Below, in pieces: positions 1 to 11,555 of a stretch of DNA of 64,000 nt. Numbering within the stretch: position 1 is the stretch's first letter; the number at the start of each line of letters is the position of its first letter. The translations under genes and the position numbers were made by a program. The DNA is taken from assembly GCF_029168945.1 (NCBI RefSeq), contig NC_083602.1, forward strand, positions 46,871,442 to 46,935,441, in the 5' to 3' direction. Source of the DNA: Cannabis sativa. Its lineage: Eukaryota > Streptophyta > Magnoliopsida > Rosales > Cannabaceae. The notes beneath the pieces are model-generated. The model was given only the letters and a program-made list of their open reading frames with translations. It was not told the origin of the DNA and made no database searches.

Positions 1-1479
1 AGAAATAATGTTCAAAGTCATTAGTCTCTTGAAGCCAACACTTTCTATTTATAGAATCCCCTCTAGGTTTAGGTTAGAATTGTATGGCATTAAAATTATG
101 GAAAAAAATAAAATGGTAAACCTCTTGCATAGTGGGCGGCCCATATAAGAAAATCGGGCCTCACTTTTCAACTTTCCCATTTTGTTATTTTCATTCCTAT
201 TTTCTCAAAAATGCCAATTTTCCAATTTGACCTTTTAAATGCCAATCCTAATTATTTAATAACTTAAAAATAATTATTAAATAATATTGTCATTTAATAT
301 ATTTATTAATTTAGACATGTAAAGTCTCTTAATTAATAAATAAACCTAGAATCTCTTTTCTTTACAATTTCGCCCTTGCTTAGTGAACATTCATAAACTA
401 GACATAGTCTAACTTTCGAATTATAATTGATTAATCTAAATCAATTAACTGAGTCTTACAAGCAGTATGGTCTCAACTAGTATGGGGACCATGGGCCTAT
501 ATAACCGAGCTTCCAATAAGTCGAACCGAATTTACCAAGTAAATTCCCTAACTTATTAATTCCTTATTGAATCCACACTTAGAACTTGGAATTGCACTCT
601 CAGTCATATAGAACGCTCTACATATTCCACGATATAGATACGTCATTACTTAGCCATTGTTACAATCCTAATTTGATCAATGACCCTTTAATAGATGATC
701 TACATTCAATAGGCACTAAGTTACCGTTACACCTTCAATGTATTTTATCCTTAAAACACTTAGCTCTGTATAAATGATATTTCAGCGAAGTGAAATGAGA
801 TCTCCACCATTTATCTCTTTTTAGCCAAGCTCGAAGGATATCATAGTTCACTTCTAAATTCCTATAGAAGTTATAGACTCCATATTTATGTTAGCGCTCC
901 CACTCAATTATACTATCATGTTCCCAAAATGTACGTATCACCCTGACCAAAAAGTAGGCTTAACTAACAAATCAAAGAATATGTATAATACTCTTGAGAT
1001 CGAACCTAATCATATCAGGATTAAGATCATTTGATCTAGTATCAACAGGTGATATTAAATTGAATAGATGTTACGGTAAATTTTAATATATCTAATCAAA
1101 GTTCAATATCGGTCCCTTCCGATGTATACTCCATACATCCGATACTGGTAAACTTTGCCAATGCCCTAGAAAGGACATAACACTTATCCAAGGTGTAAGA
1201 ATACCTATCGCTGATTATCATGTCAGTCTAAATCAAGTGAACTGACAAATCAGGGAATAAACTTTTGAACATATAATTAAGATTATATTCCACTGTGCTG
1301 ACAACACTATAATCATTAACAAATTCATACGTTCTGGACTTAACTAGAATTCATACATTATATATAATCATGAAATAAATCATGTGAACCATGCAACATA
1401 AAATGTTATTTCTGATCTTTATTAATAAGTAAATCTGATTATATTGAAATGGGTTTTATTTAGGGCACAAAACCCAACA
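1..1479 (-). mobile_element. LARD-0 3' LTR, cut by window edge
   Basis: This is the 3' part of a long copia-type LTR read on the minus strand. It ends at CCCAACA (1473-1479), the same terminus as the complete 1.9-kb LTRs at 42828-44719 and 51067-52958, and is followed by the same polypurine-tract complement. It is clearly more diverged from those copies than they are from each other, so it is an older insertion. A TATA-like element (TATTTATAG, complement of the family promoter) lies near 47-56. The reading frames inside are short and not retained between copies, so none is called. The missing end lies left of the window. Confidence 0.85.
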
Positions 1480-1496
1480 AACTCCCACTTGCACTA
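1480..1496 (-). other. Polypurine tract of LARD-0
   Basis: On the minus strand this reads as a purine-rich GCAAGTGGGAGTT directly abutting the LTR terminus TGTTGGG. That is the expected position of the plus-strand priming site and it fixes the element's orientation. The same tract occurs at 25030, 44720 and 54892. Confidence 0.75.
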
Positions 1497-4400
1497 ATAT
1501 AAAACAAAATGTGCATTTCAAATAATCTCAACACCTTGATATACAAATCAAGTGTAGTAGTAGTATACTCTTCGTAATAGGATCTGACAGGTTGAATTAA
1601 ACACAACCTTCTCACCACCATTACTCTTCCTTAATCACAAAATCCTTGACATTGTGAAATTCCTCTCTATATGTCTACTCTCTTGGGATACTGGATTCTA
1701 TACTTTTGGCAACTACTATTCGGTTATTTAGGAAGTAACACTAGTAGTTAAGACAAGTTGGAACGGTGCCACAAATGTATAGAACTTTCCTTGGACTGAA
1801 TAAGTACCTTTCCTGCAACTTTAACATTCAGTCTCTCTCTAGTAGACCTAGAGACTTCAGATAGGTTTTTACACTTCTCCAATATCACTACTCCACCCCC
1901 AGAGTAATCACCATCTTATCAGCAGACTTTCTAGCACAAAGGCAAGTCTCGAAATCTAATGTGGTGTAGTCTAAGAGTTTTAAACACACCCTTATAGACT
2001 AACATATAGTTCCTCTTCTTAACTTGATTGTCTTCCAATGTTCCTCTCCTGGATTAATCTGATACCTACTCATTACTCCCACTCAAGAGCAGGTCTCTGG
2101 TCTAAGGCATACTAAAGCATATCTGAGACCTCTCACTGTTGATTTCAGAAATTCTTTCATGGCTTTATGTTTTCTAGAATAGTTGAGACTTTTCCTTAGA
2201 TAAATAAAATCTATGTCTAGAAGTTGTGAAGCTTCTATAGATTGCCATTGGAAAGAAAATGCTTCAGCATCTTACTAAAGTAAGTTGCTTGCATTAGAGT
2301 AAGTAATTAACCAGGTATACCAGGAGCCATAGGTTTAGATAATCTCAAACCTATAATACTAGGAACAAGAAGTTTTGTTAAGTCCATTGAATAGACTTAT
2401 AAACAAAAATTTCCTAACATGTCCTTGTAATAGAAAACTTTAGGTTACTCCATGTGAATGAATTAAACCATAGTTCTCTTGGCTTATTTCTTAGTTTCTT
2501 ATCTTGACAATCCATTACTTGTTTAAACTCACAATGGATTTTAATCACTAGTGTCTTCCAAGTCATAAGAAGTGAAGTTCCTTGAAACTCTCCCACTACG
2601 ACAAGGTACCGTGAATTATGTGTAAGAAAACTAAATGGTATTGACCTCTTCGGTTGTGTTAAGACAAAAGAGGTAGTGGGATCATCTTGTAACGAATAAG
2701 ATGATACAACACTTATGGAATCAAGAAAAAAATATCTCCTTTATTTGCTACTTTATTTTCAGACTTAGTCATTTTCTTAGAAAAGTAGTATTTGTTTAAA
2801 CAAACACTTTCTTATCTAATGACTATGGGATGGTCCACCCATAATCACTTAGAATAGCTAACAAACATGCAAACCAGGGTTAGCAGTTCTAGCTTTTCTT
2901 AAGATTTCGATTAGGTCATCCATGAATCTAGTAATGATTTACATTAAGTATACAACCATTGCATCATTCTGAAATTGTATTACCATAGAAGGATTTAGGC
3001 AACATCTAGTAACTAATCATCAATATGCAAATCGAAATTTCTGGGGAGGTAAGTTTGGATATAATTCAAAAATCAACTTAATGATCTTTGAACTGCTTAT
3101 CTACTAAATTTTTCTCCACTCCTATCAGTTCGCAAGATCTTTAACCACTTACCTTAATGGTTTTTCACCATTGCTAGAAATTCATGAAATTTTTCAAACA
3201 TTTTAAATTTCTTTTGCATAAGGTAAAATTTAGAGTTATCGTTTTAAAAATACAACGAAAACTCATATCCACCCCTGAATGTACATCCATCTACGAATGA
3301 GATGAACTTACTTTCAGTGGATATAGGCATGTTAACTCTTTGTAGAGAATGATCTTGTCAAAACCAATATGGACAAGATACAAATTCCATAGATTTATAA
3401 AATATGTGGTTGTATCTTTTGATGACTTAGGTTTAGTTACATCAAAGAGTTCTTAGAATAGTGCAAGTAGATTCAGGTCACAGAATACTAAACTCATACA
3501 GTTTGAATCCATTGATAGAAAATGGTTATTAAACACTTGTGAAAGTGTAACTGTATAATGAGTAATTCTTTCTAGGACCACCACTACTAATTTGACTCTA
3601 AGTTGATTTGCCCATACAATTAGGAGATTTCTAAGATTGAGGATTCATATCATTTTGGGACAGAATTTCGGGAATATAATCATATGCGTCATTTAATTTC
3701 TTAAGAGAAAATAGAATGACATTAAATGATTTATAGACCATTCATCCAATGATATGTTATTGAGCTAATTCGAAATGAATAAACTAAGAGGAATTAGGAT
3801 AATTTCGTATTTAAATAAGAATCCAACGATGCTCCAATTAGCGAGAGTCAAAGTAATCTTATTTATACAATCTTCTTGTTTCATATTGTAAATACTAGTC
3901 TAAGGTGTCATCAATTGATGAACAGCTAGATGTTGCATTCACAATATTTATCATTCGAGATCTAACACTATTATGTTTGTCTAATGTTGACAATCAATTA
4001 GGGATTGGTCCCATTAGAACATCAAACCAAGTTAGACAAACAATGAAGATTCGAAATTAAACTACAATTTGATAACAGAAAATAACATGGTTCAATATAA
4101 ATACATACACAATTCAGAAATTATTAAACATATAGCAAGTAGGAATGACAAGTGAAAATACTATAACATACAATCCTAAATAATTTCCAAGGTCTTCAAC
4201 AAACTGATATCAGTGTCCCGTTTAGGCGAGAGTCAGTGATACAATCCATTGAATAGAGTTGTCAGCTCATCTAAAATGATAAACATTCTAGCAACCTTTT
4301 ATTCGATCAAGATTGGAATCCAGCGTTATCCCGGTTAGGCGAGACTCAAGGCTATTCTATCTTATGAGCTTCCACCATTATTTCATACTTTTGTAAGTCA

Positions 4401-4750
4401 AATACAGTTTCCACCATTAGGGTGATCAATACTACATAAAACACTTACATATAATACTTATCTTTCGAGATTCTACGACGTTAAATTGCTAATGGACGTT
4501 CCTCCATTAGGGAGGATTACTCACTAAAACAAGAACTATGTAGAACAAACAATCGAGATCGAATGTCCTAATAATAAAGCTCATTATTTAAAGTGTATTT
4601 TCTTCTATTATTTATTTTAATCAATTTATTTTAAATATATATTTATTTAATTAAAATTTCCAATTTAGAATAAAAAATTCTAAATATAAATTTTAATTTA
4701 ATATTTATAAATTATACTTAGATGCATATGAAAATAACGTGAATTATTTC
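1480..4750 (-). mobile_element. LARD-0 internal region, non-coding
   Basis: This internal DNA of the left-edge element aligns by eye with 44720-48110 of element N in the same order. It begins with the PPT complement (ACTCCCACTTGCAC), continues with about 2.6 kb of non-coding 3' sequence, and then enters the leader with two copies of the conserved leader motif (4215-4234 and 4329-4347). No gag zinc knuckle, protease, RT, RNase H or integrase motif is visible in any frame. The region stops abruptly at 4750, where the Tat LTR starts. The rest of the leader and the 5' LTR are not present beyond that insertion in this window. Confidence 0.8.
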
Positions 4751-5424
4751 TGTTGACTTCGCTTTTAGCCAACGACAATGAGTCTTTTTGATAAGCGATA
4801 AACGATATGTCGTAATAAGAATATGTAGTAAAGCAATAATAAGGCACATAAATTTTATAGAGGTTCAGCCCCGAGTAGTTCGGTAATAGCCTAATCCTCG
4901 TTAGTTGTACTGACTTAAGAATAAGGAAGAAGATTCCTTTTCTTATAGCTCTTACAATAATATCTCTGAATATATAATTCTTAGATAGCCTTAGCTTATA
5001 GCGTTTCGGCGTACAATTTCTCCGTCCTTTGCCCAGTGAACATTCCTCACTATTTATAGGGCAGGAAACTTGAGGAGGAAGAGTTTCCTCTCTCGTTACA
5101 ATGCGCATAAACAGAAAGATCGTGTGATCAATGCTGAATGCTAGGATCGTGGGATTGAGGCTGAATACACTGATAGTGGGATCGTGTGTATGCCGCATCC
5201 ACGTAAGTTGATCCCTGAGTTATAGGGATTAAGCTGGTGACTCACGATGCGTTTAGTTGAATTCGCTAAGTGTTGCTCATCCTGCACGGCTCGTTGAGTA
5301 TTCCATGATGGATATGCCAGCGAGGCATCCTGCTCGGCATGTTGATCTGACCAGATGCTCTAAGTAGAGTCCACATGTCACCATTCTCGTGATGCCACGT
5401 CAGAGTGCCAATTTTGGGATAACA
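4751..5424 (-). mobile_element. 3' LTR of the Tat-like element
   Basis: This 674-bp block starts TGTTGACTTCGC on the plus strand and ends GGGATAACA, giving TG...CA termini on either strand. The left boundary is fixed because the LARD-0 internal sequence (compare 48050-48110) stops exactly at 4750. The right boundary is fixed by the adjoining pyrimidine tract, which is the PPT complement. The long minus-strand frame at 4698-5198 crosses the LTR boundary and is not a gene. Confidence 0.8.
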
Positions 5425-5437
5425 TTTGCCCCCCAAG
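5425..5437 (-). other. Polypurine tract of the Tat-like element
   Basis: The plus strand reads TTTGCCCCCCAAG, so the minus strand carries CTTGGGGGGCAAA directly upstream of the LTR start TGTTATCCC. This sets the element orientation to minus, in agreement with the pol frame. Confidence 0.75.
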
Positions 5438-5719
5438 TCTGTACGGGACCTCTGAGGTTGCGTATAGACTTATTCTGACCTGGCTGTGCCTTTGTAAGGG
5501 GACACGTGTCGAGCATGACCGTTCGAGACTCGATGTGAAGCTGACTGGGCGTCCCTTCAGTTTTCGGCTAATTAATGCTCTGATAATTAATATTTTGAAA
5601 ATCTGAATTTCTCTCTCCACGGCTGACGGATGCACTCGATTATTTTGATTTCCCATATTCGCTTTCAAGGCGGGAAGTCGAGGCGTCTAAGGTTCCTTTA
5701 CGTACAGTTCCCCTTTTGC

Positions 5720-5728
5720 CTATAAATA
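5720..5728 (+). promoter_or_regulatory. TATA box for the antisense gene
   Basis: CTATAAATA lies about 530 bp upstream of the start codon at 6250 and about 150 bp upstream of the leader intron. The region between 5425 and 5720 is outside the LTR, so the antisense gene appears to have its own promoter. The start of transcription is inferred to be near 5750; it is not visible directly. Confidence 0.55.
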
Positions 5729-5877
5729 CTCGGAGTACTGGCACATTACCTCATTTCATCACCCTTCGTTGTTAAGAAAACTTCAGAGCGAAAAGAGAGA
5801 ACTTTCTGGCTTCAAAGTTGCTGAAGAGCTTACAGACGATTTCTGGCTTGCTTGAACCCGGACACTCGAATCTTTGA

Positions 5878-6249
5878 GTATGTTTCTGATTCCCTTTATG
5901 CTTTTCCTTTGCATGCTTATGCTTTGAATGTAACTTCGTTGTAGAAAGAACACTGTAGGAAACCCTAGGGTTTCAAACTTCTGCGACTCTTCTTTTCCAT
6001 GTCCTTGTGTTAGCTTTCAGCCGTAAGGCTTATTTTAGAACTGCATTGCGTCTATTTTCCATTCTGCTTTTTTCAAGCTTAATGAACTTTTTTGCCCTAA
6101 CTCAAGAAAAACTTTCTGCCTTCTTGAGTTAAGACTTTTCTTTGAACATGGTCGTTCTTTAATCTATTTGGTACTCTTGGTCGGCATATTTGCTTATTTT
6201 TTCGTTTGATACTCTGTCCAACACTCATCTTGCGTGTTGTCTTTTGTAG
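5878..6249 (+). other. Leader intron of the antisense gene
   Basis: A donor GTATGT at 5878 is followed by a T-rich stretch and an acceptor TTTTGTAG that ends one base before the ATG at 6250. The 372-bp interval is richer in T than the flanking exons and has no long plus-strand frame. An intron ending right at the start codon is common in plant genes. It is inferred from splice-site consensus only. Confidence 0.55.
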
Positions 6250-7335
6250 ATGAACCCAGGTGAGTCTTGGGAGCCCGAGCATCAAATCGACCAGGAGCTG
6301 CTTCAACTTCTGCACAAAGTCCACCCTTGTCTTCGTGCTAATTCTCCTTCACGAGAAGGATATTCTTCTGCTTCCATACCGAGCCATAGGATGATGGCTC
6401 GTACGAAGAAAACTATGCGTCTGGCTGACGCTTCTGACCCACAGGTGGCTCGGCTTGCCACTCTGCCCGACGCTAAACAGGATTTGGCGGTCCCAATGGA
6501 GGAGGATCGTGAGGGGGACGTCGAAGTCCAGGAGGTTGAGGAACTGGATGAGCCGCGTCCGGGCAGCCCTCCCACTGCTGAGGGAGAGGGAGAGATTGAA
6601 CCCCCTAATTATGGGGAGTACAATGAGGCTGGGCAACCAGTTGATGCTGACGGGGACGTCCTGGTTGAGGGCGTTGATTACGTTAGTGAGGAGCTTGCTG
6701 AGGCGGTTCCTCACAGGAGGCAGGGTGCCTTGGGGGCTAGGTTGGTGAGTCCTTCGTCCAAGATTTTGGAGGCACGCCTCTGCACTCTCGACCAGGACGA
6801 ATACCTGGGCGAGCTAGACTGCTACATTCCCGCCCACGACAATTGTGCCACAAACCCAGATAAGGGGATGTGCGCCTGGGCGGGGGCTCACGGCCAGCAA
6901 GGGGCGCTGATGCCCTTGCATAAGTACTTTCGAGATGTGGCAGACTTCTTTGGCCTCTGTCCGGCTCAGATTACAACCAAGGACATTAAGTATTTGTCCG
7001 CTCTCTTCGTCCTCTACGCTTCCCAGGGATGGGATGATCCTTCTCCCCACGAGGTTGCTTGGTTCTTCGACGTGAAGTCTACCCCCAAGAAAGGCAGGTC
7101 GGGGTATTTTTACTTTTCTCAGCCAGGCTTCAAGTGGTTGTGCGGGACGGACCACAAGGCTATCAGCAAAATAGGGCATTTTGTTGATGAGTACTGCATG
7201 GTGAAGGACCCAAACATCACCCGGACTCGGTTTCAACAGATCCCGACATATCACCGTCCTCCCCTCACCCTTACTCTTAGGGATAGGGCTCAAAAACTTG
7301 CCCGGTTGCCGGCGGAAGACAGGGATATCATCTAG
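6250..7335 (+). pseudogene. Antisense ORF of Tat element, N-terminal part (putative gypsy-type transposon protein)
   Basis: The 361-residue frame starts at the ATG after the leader intron. Residues about 80-150 are strongly acidic and low in complexity. Residues about 190-350 resemble the plant family annotated as 'putative gypsy type transposon' (Pfam PF04195, Transposase_28): a PLHKYFRDVADFFGL-like segment, then PAQITTKDIKYLSALFVLY and a KSTPKKGRSGYFYF-like segment. The biochemical role of this family is not established. The frame stops at TAG 7333-7335, but the same frame carries on through the remaining exon bases and resumes after the solo LTR at 7371-9248, so the TAG looks like an acquired nonsense change. 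Its high GC content contrasts with the AT-rich LARD DNA around it. Family assignment is from memory of sequence style. Confidence 0.6.
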
Positions 7336-7370
7336 TTGACCTCCGATGAAAATCTGGTGCAGTACGGGCT

Positions 7371-9248
7371 TGTTGGGTTTTATGCTCTAAATAAAAGTCA
7401 TTTCGATATAATCAGATTTACTTATTAATATAGATCAGAAATAACATTTAATGTTGCATGGTTCACATGATTTATTTCATGATTATATGTACATAATGTA
7501 TAAATTCATCTGAAACCCTTTTCTCATTCTTGATCCTGTTTATTGTGCCGTCAACACATTGGAAAGTAAACATGACTATGTGAATACAGTTTCCTAGATT
7601 TATCAGACATAGGGTTTTACTGATATGATAATCTACAACAGAGTTTACTTGCATTTGGAGAAGTGCTATGTTCTTTCCAGAGCATTGGTTAAAGTAAAGC
7701 TCAGGTTGGATGCATGGAGTATGCATCAGAAGGGACCGATATTGAACTTTGACTTAGATTTATTAAACTTACCGTAATATCTATTCAAGTCAATATCGCC
7801 TAGTTTATCCTAGATCAAATGATCTTAATTCTGTTATGATTAGGCTCGATCTCAAGAGGCTATTCGTTTTCTTTGATTTGTTAGTTAAGCCTACTTTTAG
7901 GTCAGGGTGATACGTACATTTTGGGAACACGGTAGTGCAATTGAGTGGGAGCGCTAACATAAACATGGAATCTATAGCTTCTATCTGGCGAATAGTAAGT
8001 AAAGGATGATCTCCTTCGAGCTTGACCAAACGAAAATAAATGGTGGAGATCTCATTTCACATAAGCTGAAATATAATTTATACGGGGTTAAGTGTTTTAA
8101 GGATTAAATACATTGTAGGGTGTAACGGTAATCTAATCCCTTTACAATGTAGATCATTCATATAGAGGATCATTGATCAAATTAGGATTATAACAATGGA
8201 TAACTAATGACGTGTCTATATGGTGGAACATATAGAGAATTCTATATACTGAGAATGCAATTCTAAGTTCTATGCGTGGATTCAACGAAGAATTAATAAG
8301 TTAGTGAATTTTAGTAATAAATTCTTGAACTACTTATTGGAAGCTCGGTTATATAGACCCATGGTCCCAGCACTAGTTGAGATAATATTGCTTGTAAGAC
8401 TCATGTAAGTGGTTTTGATTAAGCAATTATAATTCTCAAATTAGACTATGTCTATTTGTGAATTTTTCACTAAGTAAGGGCGAAATTGTAAAGAAAGAGT
8501 TTTTGGGGCATATTTGTTAATTAGGATACTTTGTATGGTTCAATTAATAAATATGATAAATGAAAATATGATTTAATAATTATTTATAGTTATTAAATAG
8601 TTAGAATTGGTATTTAAATGGTTGAATTAGAAAATTGGCGTTTTTGAGAAAATCAGATGTAGAAAGATAAAACTGCAAAATTGCAAAAAGTGAGGCCCAA
8701 ATCCACTATGCATGGCCGACCACTTTTGTAGGGAATTTAAACTGATATTTTCATTATTTTAATGCCAAATAATTCAAACCTAACCCTAGTGGAATGCTAT
8801 AAATAGATAGTGAAGGGTTCAAGAAAATTACACTTCTGATTCGGAAAAACATGAGCCTTCTCTCTCCCTATCTGGCCGACCACTCCCTCTCTCTTTCTTC
8901 CCTCTTGAATTTCGAAATCCTTAGTACAAGAGTAGTGCCCACACACAGCAAGTGATACCTCAACCATAGTGAGGAAGATCGTGAAGAAAGACTTTCAGCA
9001 AGAAGGAGTGTCAGCAATAAAGAATTAGAGAAAGAGATCCAGGTTCAGATATTGATAATGCTCTGCTACAGAAAGGAATCAAGGGCTAGATATCTGAACG
9101 GAAGGAGTCATATTATTCTGCTGCACCCAATGTAAGGTTTCCTAAACTTTATATGTGTTTATTTCATTGTTTTAGAAAGTTCATATTTAGGGTGTTAATA
9201 AACATACTTGTGAGTAGATCTAAGATCCTGGTAAAATAATTTCCAACA
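7371..9248 (+). mobile_element. Solo LTR of the LARD family
   Basis: An 1878-bp LTR running TGTTGGG...CCAACA is flanked by the perfect 5-bp target duplication GGGCT (7366-7370 and 9249-9253) with no internal region. This is the expected product of LTR-LTR recombination. It is plus-oriented and carries the family TATA box at 8798-8806 and the U5 inverted repeat at 9043-9099. It interrupts the antisense gene inside an exon. LTR plus one TSD copy is 1883 bp; after removing it mentally, the frame on the two sides is the same, so the insertion alone did not shift it. Confidence 0.92.
8798..8806 (+). promoter_or_regulatory. TATA box of the LARD LTR (solo copy)
   Basis: TATAAATAG sits about 450 bp before the LTR end, followed by a CT-rich stretch typical of a plant leader. 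The same element is found at 56330-56338 and 61005-61013, as its complement at 43281-43290 and 51520-51529, and as a one-base variant at 37904. Confidence 0.6.
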
Positions 9249-9253
9249 GGGCT

Positions 9254-10138
9254 TTACCCAGAGGACTTTTCTTCTAAGTCCGTGACGGGGAAGAAGGGGA
9301 AATCTACTGCTGCCCGGCCTGAAGGAGCTAATAAGGAGGATGAGCTCATTCAACTTAAGCGAGAGGCTAAGTTGAAGGGAGGTGCCCGAGCAAAGCAGTA
9401 TGCTCAAGAGTCCATGAATCCTGAAGATGAAGCCGAGGCTGATGCTGAGCAGGTGACTCCTTTGAAGAGGAAGAAGAAACTCCCAGCCACGCCCAGGCCT
9501 GTTGAAGATGCCATTCGCATAAGGGAGCCCATTTCACCTATTCAGCTATCTCATCCCTATGCTGGAAAAGGGAAGGCTGCTATGGCTGAGATATCAGGTG
9601 ATGATGGACTTCTGACTTTCTGGGCGGGCAATCACTCTGCGCTTTACTTCTTCTTTAGCTTCTTGACTTTCATGCTTTTTATTTTCAGTTTGTTTTTGCT
9701 AACCACGTTGTTTTTATTCTGTGCAGACATGTCTCGGCAGATGATCGACGCTTTAAGGAAGAGGATGAGCGGAAGCTCTAGCGCCTCCCCTCCGGCCAAG
9801 AAGTCTAAGGGCAGAGAGGGGTCTTTAGAGAAGAGGCCTTCTGGAGAGGTTATTGACCTTTCTGAGGAGCTGACTACTGCAAATCCTTCCACTCCCAAAT
9901 CTGCCAAGTCTAAGGAGTCTGGGCTACCGACATCTGGGTCCGAACTGGTCAGGTTGATCCCTGAGTGGGTGCAGGCACCAACTCCACCATGCCCGTGCTG
10001 CCTGAGGCCAAGAAGGGCAAGGAGGTGATGGCTCACTACATGAACCGGCTTGTTCCTGAGGTCGGTGAGCAACTGGCTGGTGCTGACGACTCATCTCTGG
10101 ATGTGTTGATGGGCGAAGTCTTGAAGGAGCTCACCAGG
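9254..10138 (+). pseudogene. Antisense ORF of Tat element, middle exons
   Basis: This continues the antisense gene after the solo LTR in the same frame. The first part (9254-9597) is rich in Lys, Glu and Ala. A probable intron (9598-9726) follows: its unspliced translation would put a very hydrophobic run of Phe and Leu residues into an otherwise charged protein. The second exon (9727-10138) starts at MSRQMIDALRKRM and is rich in Ser, Pro and Lys. Near 9950-9990 the coding potential moves from frame 3 to frame 2, so a small indel has broken the gene here. It resumes with MPVLPEAKKGKEVMAHYMN and ends at the donor of the next intron. No enzymatic motif is visible. Confidence 0.5.
9598..9726 (+). 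other. Probable intron in the antisense gene
   Basis: The donor CAG|GTGATG and acceptor TCTGTGCAG|ACATG bound a 129-bp T-rich interval. The length is a multiple of three and the interval happens to be open, so it could be retained. However, its translation is a Phe/Leu-rich stretch unlike the flanking charged sequence, which favours splicing. Confidence 0.55.
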
Positions 10139-10211
10139 GTTAGTCTTTTTTGATACTTCCCTTTTAACTTTTCACACTTAGCTCCATATGCTGAATTTTT
10201 CCTTTATGCAG
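10139..10211 (+). other. Second internal intron of the antisense gene
   Basis: This 73-bp interval starts GTTAGTCTTTTTT and ends TTTATGCAG. It contains stops in the upstream frame, is T-rich, and lies between two codon boundaries (phase 0). The coding frame switches cleanly from frame 2 before it to frame 3 after it. Confidence 0.6.
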
Positions 10212-10736
10212 GTCGGTATGAAGTTGGCTTACACCTACTCCCGGGCTAAATCTGCTACTTCCAAGAGTGCGGCTCTGTTCGGCACCTTGAGGGCGGAGGC
10301 GGACTTGGCCAAGAAGGAAGTTGAGGAGGCCAGGGCGGAGACTGCAGCTGTTCGTCATGAGTTGGGTGAGGCCAACAAGAAGCTGTTTGCCGCCGAGAAG
10401 AAGATCACCGTGGTGACAAAGGACCTCGAGGCTGCTGATCGCTTTGGGGAAACCATCGAGACCTTATCTGCTGAAGTTGATCGTCTTCAGGATGAGAGGA
10501 GTTCTCTGCGGCAGGTCCTTCTTCTGCTGAAGGAAGATAAGGACGCTCAGGCGGCCAAGGCGAACTGTTTGAAGGAGAAGGTCAATGCTTTGGAGACTGC
10601 CGGCCTCGAGCTCTTCTTTGATTTTTGGAAGGCTAATCCCCAGGCCAACTTCGACTACTTGGGCGATTGCAAGGATATGTACCTCGAGTACTGCGCAGCC
10701 CAAGTTGCCTATGGTGAGAAAGAGGTGGCTGCTTAA
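10212..10736 (+). pseudogene. Antisense ORF of Tat element, C-terminal coiled coil
   Basis: The terminal exon encodes about 174 residues ending at TAA 10734-10736. Most of it is a predicted coiled coil: long Ala/Glu/Lys/Leu heptads from about 10260 to 10600, for example AALFGTLRAEADLAKKEVEE. A short globular tail follows with FWKANPQANFDYLGDCKDMY. This C-terminal architecture (coiled coil plus an aromatic-rich tail) is common in the antisense or extra ORF proteins of plant Tat elements and suggests oligomerisation. The open frame begins inside the preceding intron at 10188, but that ATG is not the biological start. This exon has no internal stop; the gene as a whole is broken upstream. Confidence 0.55.
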
Positions 10737-11370
10737 ACCTCCGGCCAAGCTTCTGACCAGGCTGCTGATGCTTCTCCTGCTCGAACAACAGATCCTCTTG
10801 CTCCAGTTTGCTCAGAAGAAGCAAACCCAAAGCCTGGCACTCCAGCCGTTTGAACATTGATCTTTTTATCTCTCCTGTTTATATATATTATATATGGCCT
10901 TAAGGCCTTTAAGACATCATGACCGGCCAAGCGGCTTTTAAACTTTGAATTATTTTTCATTTTTTGGACAAGTGGCTGACTGGGCAGCTTTTAATCCCGG
11001 TACTATATGCTCTTGTTATCCTTAATGAATTTCATTCTCTATTTATAATTGCAGTCCAATTGTGATTGTTTTATGTTTACGAAATGCTTTGTACAGGTAT
11101 AGGTGCCCCCCAAGTGACCGAGCAGACGTATGACTCTTGGTCACTTGTCTTTCACAAATATATTGCTTTTCTGTTTGGTGTTTTGGGTTCGACTGAACCT
11201 TTTGTACGCACTTTAGGTAATTATAATCATGCTGATTTTTTCGACTCAATAGAATTGGAAATACTATCTTTATTCTTTTATTGATCAAAAATGTATTTGT
11301 TACCGTAGTAACTTACCTCAGAGATAGATCTTTTTAGCTTAACATGACATAAAAAAAATAAGAAATTGTA
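10737..11370. other. Spacer between antisense gene and pol
   Basis: This is 634 bp of moderately AT-rich sequence downstream of both convergent genes. I see no domain-bearing frame here; the short frames at 10733-11288 are chance. It probably holds the 3' ends of both transcripts. Confidence 0.5.
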
Positions 11371-11555
11371 CTTTAAAGTGGTCTACCCGACCTGAGTACT
11401 TTTGTTTCTGAAGCCTTTGCGCGTAGTCCGCCCAAGAGGCCATTCACTTATAAGCGAATGTTCAATAGTACTTTAATGTGGTCTACCCGACCTGAGTACT
11501 TTGAAATGGTCTATTTGACCTGAGTACTTTGAAGTGGTCTACCCGACCTGAGTAC
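11371..11555 (+). repeat. Short tandem repeats next to the pol stop
   Basis: Four copies of a 28-30-bp unit with the core GTGGTCTACCCGACCTGAGTACT occur at 11371-11400, 11471-11500, 11501-11528 (diverged) and 11529-11556. The last two abut, and the first is separated by about 70 bp. Short tandem repeats in the non-coding region after pol are a recognised property of Tat/Ogre-type elements. Confidence 0.7.

Noticed and set aside
2414..2596. Minus-strand 60-codon frame shared with 45725-45919
   Set aside because: It is conserved only because the LARD 3' regions are homologous. The matching O1 segment at about 53760-53900 is broken by stops, and no pol motif was found.
4698..5198. Minus-strand 166-codon frame over the Tat LTR
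   Set aside because: It crosses the junction between LARD-0 and the LTR, has no recognisable domain, and starts inside the LTR.
6303..7293. Frames overlapping the antisense gene on the opposite strand (6303-6714, 6814-7293)
   Set aside because: They are shadows of the GC-rich plus-strand coding frame, with no domain content of their own.
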